DNA from: Setophaga petechia
Lineage: Eukaryota; Chordata; Aves; Passeriformes; Parulidae
Assembly (NCBI GenBank): GCA_024362935.1
Contig: JANCRA010000065.1
Location: 3,100,001-3,164,000 of the forward strand
Direction: 5' to 3'
DNA: 64,000 nucleotides
In this document: one piece after another, positions 19,851 to 32,876 of the stretch
How positions within the stretch are numbered: position 1 is the first letter of the stretch
How the letters are laid out: the number at the start of each line of letters is the position of its first letter
The notes under the pieces: generated by a model
The model's database searches: none
What the model was told of the DNA's origin: nothing
The model's input: the letters and a program-made list of their open reading frames with translations, nothing else
Position numbers and translations under genes: made by a program

Positions 19851-22800
19851 GTGGGAAAGTACTGTTTTCTAGCACTTTGCAAGCTGCTAACACAATCGCA
19901 GTGCTGTGTAGCAATTAGCTTGTCATTGCACGGCAGGAAGTGTTTCTTGATACCTACATCTGAGCAAATAGCTTTTTCACTTTGTCTCGCAAGGGGAAAA
20001 CGTTGCTGCTCACTAAACAACTTCCATCGTGTTGTAGAAGTTGCACAGAGGGCTGCATTGTGTTTTGCAAAATATAAAAGAAAGTTGTCTAAGACGCCTT
20101 CCTTTCAAGTATTAATGTGAAGGGAAAGGCAAGAGAGTGGGAAAGTACTGTTTTCTAGCACTTTGCAGGCTGCTAACACAATCGCAGTGCTGTGTAGCAA
20201 TTAGCTTGTCAGTGCACGGCAGTAAATGTTTCTTGATACCTACATCTGAGCAAATAGCTTTTTCACTTTGTCTCGCAAGGGGAAAACGTTGCTGCTCACT
20301 AAACAACTTCCATCGTGTTGTAGAAGTTGCACAGAGGGCTGCAGTGTGTTTTCGAAAATGAAAAAGAAAGTTGTCTAAGACGCCTTCCTTTCAAGTATTA
20401 ATGTGAAGGGAAAGGCAAGAGAGTGGGAAAGTACTGTTTTCTAGCACTTTGCAAGCTGCTAACACAATCGCAGTGCTGTGTCGCAATTAGCTGTTCAGTG
20501 CACTGCAGTAAGTGTTTCTTGTCACCTACATCTAAGCAAATAGGTTTTTCACTATGTCTCGCAAGGAGAAAACCTTCCTGCTCACTAAACAACTTCCATC
20601 GTGTTGTAGATGTTGCAGAGAGGGCTGCAGAGTTTTTTGACACAAGAAAAAGAAAGTTGTCTAAGATGCCTTCCTTTCAAGTATTAATGTGAAGGGAAAG
20701 GCAAGAGAGTGGGAAAGTACTGTTTTCTAATACTTTGAGAGCTGCTAACACAATCCCAGTGCTGTGTACCAATTAACTTGTCACTGCACTGTAGTAAGTG
20801 TTTCTTGATACCTACATCTAAGCAAATAGCTTTTTCACTATGTCTCCCAAGGAGAAAACCTTCCTGCTAACTGAACATCTCCTATCGTGTTCTAGAAGTT
20901 GCACAGAGGGCTGCAGTGTGTTTTGACACAAGAAAAAGAAAGTTGTCTAAGACGCCTTCCTTTCAAGTATTAATGTGAAGGGAAAGGCAAGAGAGTGGGA
21001 AAGTACTGTTTTCTAGCACTTTGCAAGCTGCTAACACAATCGCAGTGCTGTGTAGCAGTTAGCTGTTCAGTGCACTGCAGTAAGTGTTTATTGTCACCTA
21101 CATCTAAGCAAATAGCTTTTTCACTATGTCTCCCAAGGAGAAAACCTTCTTGCTCACTAAACATCTCCTATCGTGTTCTAGAAGTTCAACAGAGGGCTGC
21201 AGTGTGTTCTGTAACAAGAAAAAGAAAGTTGTCTAAGACGCCTTCCTTTCAAGTATTAATGTGAAGGGAAAGGCAAGAGAGTGGGAAAGTACTGTTTTCT
21301 AGCACTTTGCAAGCTGCTAACACAATCGCAGTGCTGTGTAGCAATTAGCTTGTCAGTGCACGGCAGTAAGTGTTTCTTGATACCTACATCTGAGCAAATA
21401 GCTTTTTCACTTTGTCTCGCAAGGGGAAAACGTTGCTGCTCACTAAACAACTTCCATCGTGTTGTAGATGTTGCAGAGAGGGCTGCAGTGTGTTTTGCAA
21501 AATGTAAAAGAAAGTTGTCTAAGACGCCTTCCTTTCAAGTATTAATGTGAAGGGAAAGGCAAGAGAGTGGGAAAGTACTGTTTTCTAGCACTTTGCAAGC
21601 TGCTAACACAATCCCAGTTCTGTGTAGCAATTAGCTGTTCAGTGCACTGCATTACGTGTTTCTTGTCACCTACATCTAAGCAAAAAGCTTTGTCACTATG
21701 TCTCGCAAGGAGAAAACCTTCCTGCTCACTAAACATTTCCTATCGTGTTCTAGAAGTTGCACAGAGGGCTGCAGTGTGTTTTGACACAAGAAAAAGAAAG
21801 TTGTCTAAGACGCCTTCCTTTCAAGCATTAATGTGAAGGGAAAGGCAAGAGAGTGGGAAAGTACTGTTTTCTAGCACTTTGCAAGCTGCTAACACAATCC
21901 CAGTTCTGTGTAGCAATTATCTTTTCAGTGCACTGCAGTAAGTGTTTCTTGTCACCTACATCTAAGCAAATAGCTTTTTCACTATGTCTCGCAAGGAGAA
22001 AACCTTCCTGCTCACTAAACAACTTCCATCGCGTTGTAGATGTTGCAGAGAGGGCTGCAGAGTTTTTTGACACAAGAAAAAGAAAGTTGTCTAAGATGCC
22101 TTCCTTTCAAGTATTAATGTGAAGGGAAAGGCAAGAGAGTGGGAAAGTACTGTTTTCTAGCACTTTGCAAGCTGCTAACACAATCGCAGTGCTGTGTACC
22201 AGTTAGCTTTTCAGTGCACTGCAGTAAGTGTTTCTTGTCACCTACATCTAAGCAAATAGCTTTTTCACTATGTCTCGCAAGGAGAAAACCTTCCTGCTCT
22301 TTAAACAATTTCCATCGTGTTGTAGAAGTTGAACAGAGGGCTGCAGTTTGTTCTGTAACAAGAAAAAGAAAGTTGTCTAAGACGCCTTCCTTTCAAGTAT
22401 TAATGTGAAGGGAAAGGCAAGAGAGTGGGAAAGTACTGTTTTCTAGCACTTTGCAAGCTGCTAACACAATCCCAGTGCTGTGTAGCAATTAGCTTGTCAG
22501 TGCACGGCAGTAAGTGTTTCTTGTCACCTACATCTGAGCAAACAGCTTTTTCACTTTGTCTCGCAAGGAGAAAACCTTCCTGCTCACTAAACATCTCCTA
22601 TCGTGCTCTAGAAGTTGCACAGAGGGCTGCAGAGTTTTTTGACACAAGAAAAAGAAAGTTGTCTAAGATGCCTTCCTTTCAAGTATTAATGTGAAGGGAA
22701 AGGCAAGAGAGTGGGAAAGTACTGTTTTCTAGCACTTTGCAGGCTGCTAACACAATCGCAGTGCTGTGTAGCAGTTAGCTTTTCAGTGCACTGCAGTAAG

Positions 22801-24998
22801 TGTTTCTTGTCACCTACATCTAAGCAAATAGCTTTTTCACTATGTCTCCCAAGGAGAAAACCTTCTTGCTCACTAAACATCTCCTATCGTGTTCTAGAAG
22901 TTGAACAGAGGGCTGCAGTGTGTTCTGTAACAAGAAAAAGAAAGTTGTCTAAGACGCCTTCCTTTCAAGTATTAATGTGAAGGGAAAGGCAAGAGAGAGG
23001 GAAAGTACTGTTTTCTAGCACTTTGCAAGCTGCTAACACCGTACTAGTGCTGTGTAGCAGTTAGCTTTTCAGTGCACTGCAGTAAGTGTTTCTTGTCACC
23101 TACATCTAAGCAAATAGGTTTTTCACTATGTCTCGCAAGGAGAAAACCTTCCTGCTCACTAAACAACTTCCATCGTGTTGTAGATGTTGCAGAGAGGGCT
23201 GCAGAGTTTTTTGACACAAGAAAAAGAAAGTTGTCTAAGATGCCTTCCTTTCAAGTATTAATGTGAAGGGAAAGGCAAGAGAGTGGGAAAGTACTGTTTT
23301 CTAATACTTTGAGAGCTGCTAACACAATCCCAGTGCTGTGTACCAATTAACTTGTCACTGCACTGCAGTAAGTGTTTCTTGATACCTACATCTAAGCAAA
23401 TAGCTTTTTCACTATGTCTCCCAAGGAGAAAACCTTCCTGCTAACTGAACATCTCCTATCGTGTTCTAGAAGTTGCACAGAGGGCTGCAGTGTGTTTTGA
23501 CACAAGAAAAAGAAAGTTGTCTAAGACGCCTTCCTTTTAAGTAGTAATGCGTAGGGAAAGGCAAGAGAGAGGGAAAGTACTGTTTTCTAGCACTTTGCAA
23601 GCTGCTAACACAATCGCAGTGCTGTGTAGCAATTAGCTTGTCATTGCACGGCAGGAAGTGTTTCTTGATACCTACATCTGAGCAAATAGCTTTTTCACTT
23701 TGTCTTGCAAGGGGAAAACGTTGCTGCTCACTAAACAACTTCCATCGTGTTGTAGAAGTTGCACAGAGGGCTGCAGTGTGTTTTGCAAAATATAAAAGAA
23801 AGTTGTCTAAGACGCCTTCCTTTCAAGTATTAATGTGAAGGGAAAGGCAAGAGAGTGGGAAAGTACTGTTTTCTAGCACTTTGCAGGCTGCTAACACAAT
23901 CGCAGTGCTGTGTAGCAGTTAGCTGTTCAGTGCACTGCAGTAAGTGTTTATTGTCACCTACATCTAAGCAAATAGCTTTTTCACTATGTCTCCCAAGGAG
24001 AAAACCTTCTTGCTCACTAAACATCTCCTATCGTGTTCTAGAAGTTGAACAGAGGGCTGCAGTGTGTTCTGTAACAAGAAAAAGAAAGTTGTCTAAGACG
24101 CCTTCCTTTCAAGTATTAATGTGAAGGGAAAGGCAAGAGAGTGGGAAAGTACTGTTTTCTAGCACTTTGCAAGCTGCTAACACAATCGCAGTGCTGTGTA
24201 GCAATTAGCTTGTCAGTGCACGGCAGTAAGTGTTTCTTGATACCTACATCTGAGCAAATAGCTTTTTCACTTTGTCTCGCAAGGGGAAAACGTTGCTGCT
24301 CACTAAACAACTTCCATCGTGTTGTAGATGTTGCAGAGAGGGCTGCAGTGTGTTTTGCAAAATGTAAAAGAAAGTTGTCTAAGACGCCTTCCTTTCAAGT
24401 ATTAATGTGAAGGGAAAGGCAAGAGAGTGGGAAAGTACTGTTTTCTAGCACTTTGCAAGCTGCCAAAACAATCCCAGTTCTGTGTAGCAATTAGCTGTTC
24501 AGTGCACTGCATTACGTGTTTCTTGTCACCTACATCTAAGCAAAAAGCTTTGTCACTATGTCTCGCAAGGAGAAAACCTTCCTGCTCACTAAACATTTCC
24601 TATCGTGTTCTAGAAGTTGCACAGAGGGCTGCAGTGTGTTTTGCAGCAAGAAAAAGAAAGTTGTCTAAGACGCCTTCCTTTCAAGTATTAATGTGAAGGG
24701 AAAGGCAAGAGAGTGGGAAAGTACTGTTTTCTAGCACTTTGCAAGCTGCTAACACAATCCCAGTTCTGTGTAGCAATTAGCTTTTCAGTGCACTGCAGTA
24801 AGTGTTTCTTGTCACCTACATCTAAGCAAATAGCTTTTTCACTATGTCTCGCAAGGAGAAAACCTTCCTGCTCACTAAACAACTTCCATCGCGTTGTAGA
24901 TGTTGCAGAGAGGGCTGCAGAGTTTTTTGACACAAGAAAAAGAAAGTTGTCTAAGATGCCTTCCTTTCAAGTATTAATGTGAAGGGAAAGGCAAGAGA
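19851..24998 (+). repeat. Block C duplication, right copy (18 monomers)
   Basis: 5,148 bp, nearly identical to the left copy. Private variants include GGCTGCATTGTG near 20058, ATCGTGTTG near 20603, and CTCTTTAAACAATTTCC near 22297. These show it is not an exact assembly repeat. The join lies between an h' and a b monomer, and the right ends of types a and h' are alike, which would allow an in-register crossover. Confidence 0.85.
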
Positions 24999-26142
24999 GT
25001 GGGAAAGTACTGTTTTCTAGCACTTTGCAGGCTGCTAACACAATCGCAGTGTTGTGTAGCAGTTAGCTGTTCAGTGCACTGCAGTAAGTGTTTCTTGTCA
25101 CCTACATCTAAGCAAATAGCTTTTTCACTATGTCTCCCAAGGAGAAAACTTTCTTGCTCACTAAACATTTCCTATCGTGTTCTAGAAGTTGCACAGAGGG
25201 CTGCAGTGTGTTCTGTAACAAGAAAAAGAAAGTTGTCTAAGACGCCTTCCTTTCAAGTATTAATGTGAAGGGAAAGGCAAGAGAGTGGGAAAGTACTGTT
25301 TTCTAGCACTTTGCAAGCTGCTAACACAATCCCAGTTCTGTGTAGCAATTAGCTGTTCAGTGCACTGCAGTAAGTGTTTCTTGTCACCTACATCTAAGCA
25401 AATAACTTTTTCACTATGTCTCGCAAGGAGAAAACCTTCCTGCTCACTAAACAACTTCCATCGTGTTGTAGATGTTGCAGAGAGGGCTGCAGAGTTTTTT
25501 GACACAAGAAAAAGAAAGTTGTCTAAGATGCCTTCCTTTCAAGTATTAATGTGAAGGGAAAGGCAAGAGAGTGGGAAAGTACTGTTTTCTAGCACTTTGC
25601 AAGCTGCTAACACAATCGCAGTGCTGTGTACCCATTAGCTTTTCAGTGCACTGCAGTAAGTGTTTCTTGTCACCTACATCTAAGCAAATAGCTTTTTCAC
25701 TATGTCTCGCAAGGAGAAAACCTTCCTGCTCACTAAACAACTTCCATCGTGTTCTAGAAGTTGAACAGAGGGCTGCAGTTTGTTCTGTAACAAGAAAAAG
25801 AAAGTTGTCTAAGACGCCTTCCTTTCAAGTATTAATGTGAAGGGAAAGGCAAGAGAGTGGGAAAGTACTGTTTTCTAGCACTTTGCAAGCTGCTAACACA
25901 ATCCCAGTGCTGTGTAGCAATTAGCTTGTCAGTGCACGGCAGTAAGTCTTTCTTGATACCTACATCTGAGCAAATAGCTTTTTCACTTTGTCTCGCAAGG
26001 AGAAAACCTTCCTCCTCACTAAACATCTCCTATCGTGCTCTAGAAGTTGCATAGAGGACTGCAGTGTGTTTTGCAAAAAGTAAAAGAAAGTTGTCTAAGA
26101 CGCCTTCCTTTCAAGTATTAATGTGAAGGAAAAGGCAAGAGA

Positions 26143-27729
26143 GTGGGAAAGTACTGTTTTCTATCACTTTGAAAGCTGCTTACCCAATCCCAGTTTTGTC
26201 CCGCTTCGTAGTTCGCCGTTCAGAAGCTGCCGCAGTCTCTTTTTCCCGGAGAAGGAGAAGACGCTTCTTGGCGCGAAGAATCTGGTGTCGTTACGCCGAT
26301 CGCGGCGTGCTCCGGAGAACAGCTACGGCCGAGAGACACCCGGAAGCGGCGCTTAAAGGCACAGTGCTCCGTCTCCTGGTCTTTAGCGTCTCCTGCCGGC
26401 TACACCTTAGCAAAAAGCTTTTTCATTATGTCTCGCCAGGAGAAACTGTGTCTGTTCACAAAAAACCTCCCATCGTGCTCTAGAGGTTGCAGGCAGCTCT
26501 GCAGCGTGTTTTGCAACAAGAAAAAGTAACTTGTCCAAAAAAGCCATCAATTTGAATGTTCCTGGAAAGGGAAAATGCAGGAGAGCGGATAGGTACTGTT
26601 TTCTACCAGTTTGCAAGCTGGACACACAATCCCAGTGTTCTACTACGATTGACTTTGCAGTGCACTGTAATAATTGCCTATTGTTACTACATCTAAGCCA
26701 ATAGCGTTTGCATTATATCTCTTCAGGAGAAACTGTACCAGTTCAGAAAACAACTCTCATTTTTTCTAGAAGTTGCATGGAGGTGTGCAGAGTGTTTTGC
26801 AAGAAGCAAAAGAAAGTTGTCCAAAACTGCTGCCATTCGAATAGTAATGCCAATGGAAAAGGCAGGAGAGTGGAAAGGTGCTGTTTTCTATCTGTTTGTA
26901 AGCTGCTTACACAATCCCAGAGTTGTGCAGCAATTAGTTTTTCAGTGCACTGTAGTAGGTGCCTCTTTTCACCTGCATCTAAGCAAATTGCTTTTTCCCC
27001 ATGTCTCGCAAGGAGAAACTGAGCCAGTTCAGAAAACATCTCCCATCGAGTTCTAGAGATTGCAGGCAGGTGTGCAGAGTGTTTTGCAAGAAGCAAAAGA
27101 AAGTTGTCTAAAACGCCTTGCATTCAAATAGAAATGTGAATAGAAAAGGCAGGAGAAGGGAGAGGTACTGTTTTCAATCAGTTTGCAACCTGCTTACACA
27201 ATCTGCGTGTTGTGCAGCAATTAGCTTGCAGTGCACTGTAGTAGGTGCCTCTTTTCACCTATATCTAAGCAAATTGCTTTTTCCCCATGTCTTGCAAAGA
27301 GAAACTGAGCCAGTTCAGAAAATATCTCCCATCGACTTCTAGAGATTGCAGGCAGGTGTGCAGAGTGTTTTGCAAGAAGCCAAAGAAAGTTGTCTAAAAT
27401 TCTTTCCATTCGAATAGTAATGTGCATGGAAAAGGCAGGAAGAGTGGAAAGGTACTGTTTTCTATCACTTTGCAAGCTGGGCACACAATCCCAGTGTTGT
27501 GCATCTATTAGCTTTGCAGTGCACTGCAGTAACTGCCTGTGGTAACCTACATCTAAGCAAAAAGCTTTTTCACTATCTCTCACTAGGAGAAAATGTTCCT
27601 GCTCATTAAACAACTTCCATCGTGCTGTACAGGTTGCACAGAGGGCTGCAGAATGTTTTGCAGCAAGAAAAAGAAAGTTGTCTAAGACGCCTTCCTTTCA
27701 AGTATTAATGTGAAGGGAAAGGCAAGAGA
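26143..27729 (+). repeat. Cassette 3
   Basis: 1,587 bp with standard structure. From here rightwards d1 reads GTTGCATGGAGG where cassettes 1 and 2 read GTTGCACGGAGG (near 26776), a marker of the right-hand homogenised group. Like cassettes 1 and 2, it keeps GTGAAGGAAAAGGC just before the hybrid start. Confidence 0.95.
26194..26399 (+). promoter_or_regulatory. CpG-rich block 3, candidate promoter
   Basis: Same sequence as block 1 by eye: CCAAT at 26184-26188, E2F-type palindrome at 26265-26280, ETS core at 26340-26346. It follows the cassette-free duplication of block C, so it has the longest upstream stretch of monomers. Confidence 0.5.
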
Positions 27730-30700
27730 GTGGGAAAGTACTGTTTTCTAGCACTTTGCAGGCTGCTAACACAATCCCAGTGCTGTGTAGCAATTAACTT
27801 GTCACTGCACTGCAGTAAGTGTTTCTTGTCACCTACATCTAAGCAAATAGCTTTTTCACTATGTCTCGCAAGGAGAAAACCTTCCTGCTCACTAAACAAC
27901 TTCCATCGTGTTGTAGATGTTGCAGAGAGGGCTGCAGTGTGTTTTGCAAAATATAAAAGAAAGTTGTCTAAGACGCCTTCCTTTCAAGTATTAATGTGAA
28001 GGGAAAGGCAAGAGAGTGGGAAAGTACTGTTTTCTAGCACTTTGCAAGCTGCTAACACAATCGCAGTGCTGTGTAGCAATTAGCTTGTCAGTGCACGGCA
28101 GTAAGTGTTTCTTGATACCTACATCTGAGCAAACAGCTTTTTCACTTTGTCTCGCAAGGAGAAAACCTTCCTGCTCACTAAACATCTCCTATCGTGCTCT
28201 AGAAGTTGCACAGAGGGCTGCAGAGTTTTTTGACACAAGAAAAAGAAAGTTGTCTAAGATGCCTTCCTTTCAAGTATTAATGTGAAGGGAAAGGCAAGAG
28301 AGTGGGAAAGTACTGTTTTCTAGCACTTTGCAGGCTGCTAACACAATCCCAGTTCTGTGTAGCAATTAGCTGTTCAGTGCACTGCATTACGTGTTTCTTG
28401 TCACCTACATCTAAGCAAAATCTTTGTCACTATGTCTCGCAAGGAGAAAACCTTCCTGCTCACTAAACATTTCCTATCGTGTTCTAGAAGTTGCACAGAG
28501 GGCTGCAGTGTGTTTTGACACAAGAAAAAGAAAGTTGTCTAAGACGCCTTCCTTTCAAGAATTAATGTGAAGGGAAAGGCAAGAGAGTGGGAAAGTACTG
28601 TTTTCTAGCACTTTGCAAGCTGCTAACACAATCCCAGTTCTGTGTAGCAATTAGCTTTTCAGTGCACTGCAGTAAGTGTTTCTTGTCACCTACATCTAAG
28701 CAAATAGCTTTTTCACTATGTCTCGCAAGGAGAAAACCTTCCTGCTCACTAAACAACTTCCATCGCGTTGTAGATGTTGCAGAGAGGGCTGCAGAGTTTT
28801 TTGACACAAGAAAAAGAAAGTTGTCTAAGATGCCTTCCTTTCAAGTATTAATGTGAAGGGAAAGGCAAGAGAGTGGGAAAGTACTGTTTTCTAGCACTTT
28901 GCAAGCTGCTAACACAATCGCAGTGCTGTGTACCAGTTAGCTTTTCAGTGCACTGCAGTAAGTGTTTCTTGTCACCTACATCTAAGCAAATAGCTTTTTC
29001 ACTATGTCTCGCAAGGAGAAAACCTTCCTGCTCTCTAAACAACTTCCATCGTGTTCTAGAAGTTGAACAGAGGGCTGCAGTTTGTTCTGTAACAAGAAAA
29101 AGAAAGTTGTCTAAGACGCCTTCCTTTCAAGTATTAATGTGAAGGGAAAGGCAAGAGAGTGGGAAAGTACTGTTTTCTAGCACTTTGCAAGCTGCTAACA
29201 CAATCCCAGTGCTGTGTAGCAATTAGCTTGTCAGTGCACGGCAGTAAGTGTTTCTTGTCACCTACATCTGAGCAAACAGCTTTTTCACTTTGTCTCGCAA
29301 GGAGAAAACCTTCCTGCTCACTAAACATCTTCTATCGTGCTCTAGAAGTTGCACAGAGGGCTGCAGAGTTTTTTTACACAAGAAAAAGAAAGTTGTCTAA
29401 GATGCCTTCCTTTCAAGTATTAATGTGAAGGGAAAGGCAAGAGAGTGGGAAAGTACTGTTTTCTAGCACTTTGCAGGCTGCTAACACAATCGCAGTGCTG
29501 TGTAGCAGTTAGCTTTTCAGTGCACTGCAGTAAGTGTTTCTTGTCACCTACATCTAAGCAAATAGCTTTTTCACTATGTCTCCCAAGGAGAAAACCTTCT
29601 TGCTCACTAAACATCTCCTATCGTGTTCTAGAAGTTGAACAGAGGGCTGCAGTGTGTTCTGTAACAAGAAAAAGAAAGTTGTCTAAGACGCCTTCCTTTC
29701 AAGTATTAATGTGAAGGGAAAGGCAAGAGAGAGGGAAAGTACTGTTTTCTAGCACTTTGCAAGCTGCTAACACCGTACTAGTGCTGTGTAGCAGTTAGCT
29801 TTTCAGTGCACTGCAGTAAGTGTTTCTTGTCACCTACATCTAAGCAAATAGGTTTTTCACTATGTCTCGCAAGGAGAAAACCTTCCTGCTCACTAAACAA
29901 CTTCCATCGTGTTGTAGATGTTGCAGAGAGGGCTGCAGAGTTTTTTGACACAAGAAAAAGAAAGTTGTCTAAGATGCCTTCCTTTCAAGTATTAATGTGA
30001 AGGGAAAGGCAAGAGAGTGGGAAAGTACTGTTTTCTAATACTTTGAGAGCTGCTAACACAATCCCAGTGCTGTGTACCAATTAACTTGTCACTGCACTGC
30101 AGTAAGTGTTTCTTGATACCTACATCTAAGCAAATAGCTTTTTCACTATGTCTCCCAAGGAGAAAACCTTCCTGCTAACTGAACATCTCCTATCGTGTTC
30201 TAGAAGTTGCACAGAGGGCTGCAGTGTGTTTTGACACAAGAAAAAGAAAGTTGTCTAAGACGCCTTCCTTTTAAGTAGTAATGCGTAGGGAAAGGCAAGA
30301 GAGAGGGAAAGTACTGTTTTCTAGCACTTTGCAAGCTGCTAACACAATCGCAGTGCTGTGTAGCAATTAGCTTGTCATTGCACGGCAGGAAGTGTTTCTT
30401 GATACCTACATCTGAGCAAATAGCTTTTTCACTTTGTCTTGCAAGGGGAAAACGTTGCTGCTCACTAAACAACTTCCATCGTGTTGTAGAAGTTGCACAG
30501 AGGGCTGCAGTGTGTTTTGCAAAATATAAAAGAAAGTTGTCTAAGACGCCTTCCTTTCAAGTATTAATGTGAAGGGAAAGGCAAGAGAGTGGGAAAGTAC
30601 TGTTTTCTAGCACTTTGCAGGCTGCTAACACAATCGCAGTGCTGTGTAGCAGTTAGCTGTTCAGTGCACTGCAGTAAGTGTTTATTGTCACCTACATCTA

Positions 30701-32876
30701 AGCAAATAGCTTTTTCACTATGTCTCCCAAGGAGAAAACCTTCTTGCTCACTAAACATCTCCTATCGTGTTCTAGAAGTTGAACAGAGGGCTGCAGTGTG
30801 TTCTGTAACAAGAAAAAGAAAGTTGTCTAAGACGCCTTCCTTTCAAGTATTAATGTGAAGGGAAAGGCAAGAGAGTGGGAAAGTACTGTTTTCTAGCACT
30901 TTGCAAGCTGCTAACACAATCGCAGTGCTGTGTAGCAATTAGCTTGTCAGTGCACGGCAGTAAGTGTTTCTTGATACCTACATCTGAGCAAATAGCTTTT
31001 TCACTTTGTCTCGCAAGGGGAAAACGTTGCTGCTCACTAAACAACTTCCATCGTGTTGTAGATGTTGCAGAGAGGGCTGCAGTGTGTTTTGCAAAATGTA
31101 AAAGAAAGTTGTCTAAGACGCCTTCCTTTCAAGTATTAATGTGAAGGGAAAGACAAGAGAGTGGGAAAGTACTGTTTTCTAGCACTTTGCAAGCTGCCAA
31201 CACAATCCCAGTTCTGTGTAGCAATTAGCTGTTCAGTGCACTGCATTACGTGTTTCTTGTCACCTACATCTAAGCAAAAAGCTTTGTCACTATGTCTCGC
31301 AAGGAGAAAACCTTCTTGCTCACTAAACATTTCCTATCGTGTTCTAGAAGTTGCACAGAGGGCTGCAGTGTGTTTTGCAGCAAGAAAAAGAAAGTTGTCT
31401 AAGACGCCTTCCTTTCAAGTATTAATGTGAAGGGAAAGGCAAGAGAGTGGGAAAGTACTGTTTTCTAGCACTTTGCAAGCTGCTAACACAATCCCAGTTC
31501 TGTGTAGCAATTAGCTTTTCAGTGCACTGCAGTAAGTGTTTCTTGTCACCTACATCTAAGCAAATAGCTTTTTCACTATGTCTCGCAAGGAGAAAACCTT
31601 CCTGCTCACTAAACAACTTCCATCGCGTTGTAGATGTTGCAGAGAGGGCTGCAGAGTTTTTTGACACAAGAAAAAGAAAGTTGTCTAAGATGCCTTCCTT
31701 TCAAGTATTAATGTGAAGGGAAAGGCAAGAGAGTGGGAAAGTACTGTTTTCTAGCACTTTGCAGGCTGCTAACACAATCGCAGTGCTGTGTAGCAGTTAG
31801 CTGTTCAGTGCACTGCAGTAAGTGTTTCTTGTCACCTACATCTAAGCAAATAGCTTTTTCACTATGTCTCCCAAGGAGAAAACTTTCTTGCTCACTAAAC
31901 ATTTCCTATCGTGTTCTAGAAGTTGCACAGAGGGCTGCAGTGTGTTCTGTAACAAGAAAAAGAAAGTTGTCTAAGACGCCTTCCTTTCAAGTATTAATGT
32001 GAAGGGAAAGGCAAGAGAGTGGGAAAGTACTGTTTTCTAGCACTTTGCAAGCTGCTAACACAATCCCAGTTCTGTGTAGCAATTAGCTGTTCAGTGCACT
32101 GCAGTAAGTGTTTCTTGTCACCTACATCTAAGCAAATAACTTTTTCACTATGTCTCGCAAGGAGAAAACCTTCCTGCTCACTAAACAACTTCCATCGTGT
32201 TGTAGATGTTGCAGAGAGGGCTGCAGAGTTTTTTGACACAAGAAAAAGAAAGTTGTCTAAGATGCCTTCCTTTCAAGTATTAATGTGAAGGGAAAGGCAA
32301 GAGAGTGGGAAAGTACTGTTTTCTAGCACTTTGCAAGCTGCTAACACAATCGCAGTGCTGTGTACCCATTAGCTTTTCAGTGCACTGCAGTAAGTGTTTC
32401 TTGTCACCTACATCTAAGCAAATAGCTTTTTCACTATGTCTCGCAAGGAGAAAACCTTCCTGCTCACTAAACAACTTCCATCGTGTTCTAGAAGTTGAAC
32501 AGAGGGCTGCAGTTTGTTCTGTAACAAGAAAAAGAAAGTTGTCTAAGACGCCTTCCTTTCAAGTATTAATGTGAAGGGAAAGGCAAGAGAGTGGGAAAGT
32601 ACTGTTTTCTAGCACTTTGCAAGCTGCTAACACAATCCCAGTGCTGTGTAGCAATTAGCTTGTCAGTGCACGGCAGTAAGTGTTTCTTGATACCTACATC
32701 TGAGCAAATAGCTTTTTCACTTTGTCTCGCAAGGAGAAAACCTTCCTCCTCACTAAACATCTCCTATCGTGCTCTAGAAGTTGCATAGAGGACTGCAGTG
32801 TGTTTTGCAAAAAGTAAAAGAAAGTTGTCTAAGACGCCTTCCTTTCAAGTATTAATGTGAAGGGAAAGGCAAGAGA
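27730..32876 (+). repeat. HOR block D: 18 standard monomers
   Basis: 5,147 bp, 18 x 286 minus 1. Type order a j' o h' i j k l e f m n o h' s p q r, the canonical right-hand HOR, also seen in E and H. The missing base is near 28420 (GCAAAATCTTTG for GCAAAAAGCTTTG). A private change near 29378 reads GTTTTTTTACAC. Confidence 0.9.

Larger units (their letters stand above)
14418..26142 (+). repeat. HOR block C: 41 standard monomers with internal duplication
   Basis: 11,725 bp, which is 41 x 286 minus 1. Type order: a, then b c d e g n o h i j k l e f m n o h' twice, then s p q r. The distance between flanking cassettes is therefore 13,312 bp, about twice the usual. The missing base is in the first e monomer near 15672. 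Confidence 0.9.
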
